This document shows, piece by piece, positions 60,928 to 64,000 of a stretch of DNA of 64,000 nucleotides. The stretch covers positions 307,945 through 371,944 of the forward strand of contig NZ_CABPSF010000006.1 in the NCBI RefSeq assembly GCF_902459685.1, written 5' to 3'. The notes below the pieces were generated by a model, which saw nothing but the letters and a program-made list of their open reading frames with translations, was not told the origin of the DNA and searched no databases. Position 1 is the stretch's first letter, and each line of letters opens with the position of its first letter. Source of the stretch: Pandoraea iniqua. Lineage in GTDB: Bacteria > Pseudomonadota > Gammaproteobacteria > Burkholderiales > Burkholderiaceae. A program made the translations under genes and the position numbers.

Positions 60928-63900
60928 ATGAACAAGAATCGACATCGAACTGTATTCAGCAAGCGACTTGGAATGCTCGTAGCTGTGGGGGAGCATGCAA
61001 AGAGCGTCGGTCGGGGTAATGGCCAAGCGAAGGGGGGGGGGCGTTAGCGTGCGCGTGGTCCCGAATGTAGGCTTCAAGGCGGTCGTGATGGCGGTGTTGT
61101 GCGCATTGGCTCCGTATGCCGCTCCTGCTTTTTCGTATCAGCGTATCGACAGTGGTGTGAGCGTGGATGTGCCGGGCGTAGAGCATGGCTCATTGTGGGA
61201 CGTGAATGACGATCTTATTGTTCTCGGGCAACTAAACGTCAATTCTGGCGGCACCGTTACGAATCTAAACGCTGATATTAACGCTGGTGGCACCGTCACA
61301 GTAAGCGGAGTCGGGTCCATATGGAATAGTAGTACCGGTTACCTCTACGTTGGCGATGGAGGAGCTGGCACTCTGAACATCAACAATGGCGGACAGGTTA
61401 CCCAGACCGGCAATACCTTTGCGATTGGCTTTCGAGCAAGCGGTGTGGGCACGGTTACCGTCAACGGACAAGGCTCCAAGCTGACGAGTTCAGATGATTT
61501 CGAAATTGGGAGAACCGGTGCCGGCACATTGAACATCGAGGACGGCGGTACGGTCGATTCCCGTACTACTGCCGTGATCGGTAATAATGGTGATGGCGTC
61601 GCCACGGTCACCGGGCGGAACTCAAACTGGACACATACTGGCACGTTTTCAATTGCTCAGTTCGGCACGGGCACTCTCACAATTGCGGAAGGAGGTATGG
61701 TTAGCGTTCAGGGCCAGAGCCGTGTGGACATTGCGAGTGGGGCGGGGTCTACGGGCGTTCTGAACATTGGGGCCGCTCCGGGGAGCGGAGCTGTTGCCCC
61801 CGGTGAGTTGCAAGTGGATTCTGTTGCTTTCGGCGCGATGGGTGGCGGCACTGGCACAATCAACTTTAACCATACCGGTGATCACTACTTTTTTGGTGCG
61901 GATATAAGCAGCTACGGCGGTACCGCCACAATCAACCAGATTGCTGGCACGACCATCTTTACCGGTGATGATTCCGGCTTCTCCGGCATTACGAATGTCA
62001 AAGGCGGCACGTTGCTACTTGGGAATGGTTCGAAACTGGGTGGCACACTCAACGTTATGGCTGGTGGCACCTTCGGCGGTGACGGTGTGGTCCAAGGAGG
62101 GACATCATTTGCCAGCGGCAGCACGCTTTACGGTCAAAGCGGTCAACAACTTACCTTTCAAAACAATCTGGTTGTGCCTGACCAGGTCAATGTTGTGTTA
62201 TCCGGCGGGCCATCGACTCGCTCGATATTCAACGTCCAAGGTGACCTGAATCTGGGTACCAGCCAACTCAACATCGAGGATGGTAGTGCGATGGACGTTG
62301 GTGTCTATCGTATCTTCGACTATTCGGGCGCGCTCACCGGTACGATGACCATCGGCAACGTATCCGAAGGAGATGCGTCGTTTTATCAACTGCAAACGCA
62401 GCAGCAAGGGCAAGTTAATCTTGTTAGCACGTTCGGCCGTCAGTTCTTCTTCTGGAATGGCAGCACGCTCACCGGTGACGGTACCATCCATGGCGGCAAC
62501 GGCACCTGGAATGGCACCACCACCAACTGGACCGGTGCGGACGGGCAGATCAACACCAAGTGGTCTGGCAACGGCTTCGCCGTGTTCAGTAACGGAGATA
62601 CCCCGACCAGCAAGGGCGGCGTAGTCACGATCGATAGCGGCTTTACACCCAGCGTGAATGGCATGCAGTTCATGACCGATGGCTATGTGCTTCAGGGCGG
62701 CGCCCTCACGCTTGGTGGTAAGGATGATCCGCTCATCATCGTCGGTGACGGCGAAGTGGATGACACCACCAAGACCGCCACGATCAACTCTGTCATTCAG
62801 GGCACTGACGGGCTGACGAAGTCTGGCCTGGGTAACCTGGTGCTCGGTGGTGTAAATACCTATACCGGCACGACCACGGTGTCGCAGGGAACGCTCACGC
62901 TGGGCGAGGGCGGCAGCATCAATGATCAAAGCAATATCGTGCTGGCGGCGACGCGCTACGGTCACGGCACGCTGGCCATCGATAAGACGAGCGACTTCAC
63001 CCTGGCCAACCAGATCAGTGGGGCAGGTGACGTGTTTCAGCGCGGTACCGGTACCACCACTTTCTCGGGGGACAACAGCTTCACCGGTGGCCTGACGGTT
63101 GAACACGGTACAGCTAAGGCCGGCATCGCGGATCACGCGTTCGGTGCAGGGATGCTCACCGTTGAGCAGGATGGTACCGCGGATCTAGCCAACCTGAACC
63201 AAACCGTGGGCGGGCTCACGGGTGAGGGCCATGTGGCCCTGGGTTCGGGTACCCTCACTCTCGAGCAGAGCACAGATACGACGTTCTCGGGCGCGATGGA
63301 CGGCACGGGTGGACTCACCAAGAACGGTGCCGGCAAGCTGACCCTGACGGGGACTGGCACCTATTCGGGCGATACCGCGGTGAACGGCGGCGCTCTGGTG
63401 CAAGGCGCTGAGGGCGCGTTCTCCTCGGCTTCAAACTATTCCGTTGCCAATGGCGCCCTGATCGATCTGGGCGGCTACTCCACCAACATGGCTGGCCTGT
63501 CGAATAGCGGCACGGTGAATTTCGGCGGCACGGGTGGCACGGTGCTCAATGTCGCGGGCGACTATAACGGCAATGGCGGCACGCTGGTGCTCAATACCGT
63601 TCTGGATGGCGATAGTTCCAAGACCGACATGCTCAAGGTCGGAGGCAATACGTCGGGCTCGACGAATCTGAAGGTTGTCAATCGCGGTGGCCTGGGTGCC
63701 CAGACGGTGAGCGGCATCGAGGTTGTGGACGTGGCCGGTCAATCGAATGGCACCTTTTCGTTGCTGGGTGACTACGTGACCAAGGACGGCAAGCAAGCCG
63801 TGATGGGCGGTGCGTATGCGTACACGCTGCAACAGGGCTCGGGTGCGGGCAACGGGGATGGTAATTGGTACCTGACCAGCCAGATGGGTGATGACCCGCC

Positions 63901-64000
63901 GGGCCCGGGGCCGAGCCCGGATCGCCGTTATAGCCCTTCGGTGCCAGTCTACGAGGGGTATGTCGCGACGCTGCAAGCGCTGAACAAGCTGCCGACACTG
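60928..64000 (+). CDS. autotransporter adhesin (type V secretion), out of frame at a G10 tract; 3' end beyond window
   Basis: ATG at 60928 (AGGAG eight bases upstream) encodes an extended signal peptide region, MNKNRHRTVFSKRLGMLVAV then GEHAKSVGRGNGQAKGGG. In the present sequence a G10 tract (61032-61041) leads to a TAG at 61045-61047. With nine G the frame continues as GVSVRVVPNVGFKAVVMAVL and stays open for the remaining 2.95 kb. The passenger has beta-helix repeats of the form GxGTLNIxxGGxV and passenger-associated repeats such as LVLGGVNTYTGTTTVSQGTL; near the window end GNWYLTSQ and RRYSPSVPVYEGYVATLQ mark the approach to the translocator barrel. The last 1.5 kb is more GC-rich than the first. 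As written it would not be made in full: OFF phase or assembly error. Confidence 0.85.
61032..61041. repeat. homopolymer tract G10 in the autotransporter coding region
   Basis: Ten G between the signal-peptide region and the passenger. Nine G restores the frame. Confidence 0.95.

Noticed and set aside
1..64000. CRISPR arrays, rRNA genes or additional tRNAs
   Set aside because: No spaced direct repeats of CRISPR type, no rRNA-like sequence and no second cloverleaf were found on reading both strands.

Overview
The window looks like a Burkholderiales beta-proteobacterium, most likely Pandoraea or a close relative. This is inferred from gene content (purD-yebC, upp, a Burkholderia-type porin, TRAP and LysR catabolic loci) and from codon use; no species marker is present. 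Bases 1 to about 28.9 kb are GC-rich and tightly packed, as in a conserved chromosome backbone. Bases 28.9 to 64 kb are less GC-rich, have longer gaps, many hypothetical and secreted proteins, TTG/GTG starts and many long G tracts, as in accessory DNA.

Backbone (1-28.9 kb): the start of an MscS channel gene, purD-yebC, a HerA-like ATPase, an EamA exporter, upp, an SDR, mgsA, a quinone oxidoreductase, a DUF1232 protein, a glutamine amidotransferase with a long disordered N-terminus, and a porin. A catabolic block follows (13.0-23.9 kb). It holds a sigma-54 activator without a sensor domain, a LysR regulator, a TRAP transporter (dctP and a fused dctQM) with an SDR, and a divergent operon of thiolase, acyl-CoA synthetase and two PPC-domain proteins. 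The region between the two divergent operons carries a sigma-54 -24/-12 promoter facing each way and a cluster of palindromes midway between them. After this come an alpha/beta hydrolase, an AraC regulator, an AlaC-type aminotransferase, an SMR pump, rocD and tRNA-Arg(TCT).

Accessory part: next to tRNA-Arg lie an IS3 remnant, small hypothetical genes and a HEPN-type protein. A compact replication module follows (32.8-37.7 kb): 10-bp iteron-like repeats, an AlpA-like HTH protein, a 52-aa coupled gene, a membrane protein, a YfjI-like DUF3987 protein and a YfjJ/inovirus-Gp2-like HUH protein. From 38 to 50 kb there are envelope and secreted proteins, a beta-lactamase-fold serine hydrolase, an SDR/LysR pair, an aquaporin, outer-membrane barrels and an orphan ClpV N-domain.

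From 50.4 to 59.1 kb lies a signalling locus: a CSS-EAL c-di-GMP phosphodiesterase, a NarL/RcsB-type response regulator, a BvgS/EvgS-like hybrid kinase, two tandem AraC regulators with degenerate receiver domains, an outer-membrane barrel and a LysR regulator. The window ends in a large autotransporter adhesin (from 60.9 kb). Its extended signal peptide is separated from the passenger by a G10 tract; in this sequence the tract puts the passenger out of frame, and G9 would restore it. Eight homopolymeric G/C tracts of 9-11 bases occur between 29.7 and 61.1 kb and I saw none in the backbone. The accessory half therefore looks like a phase-variable surface locus beside its own signalling system, though no regulatory link between them is shown.
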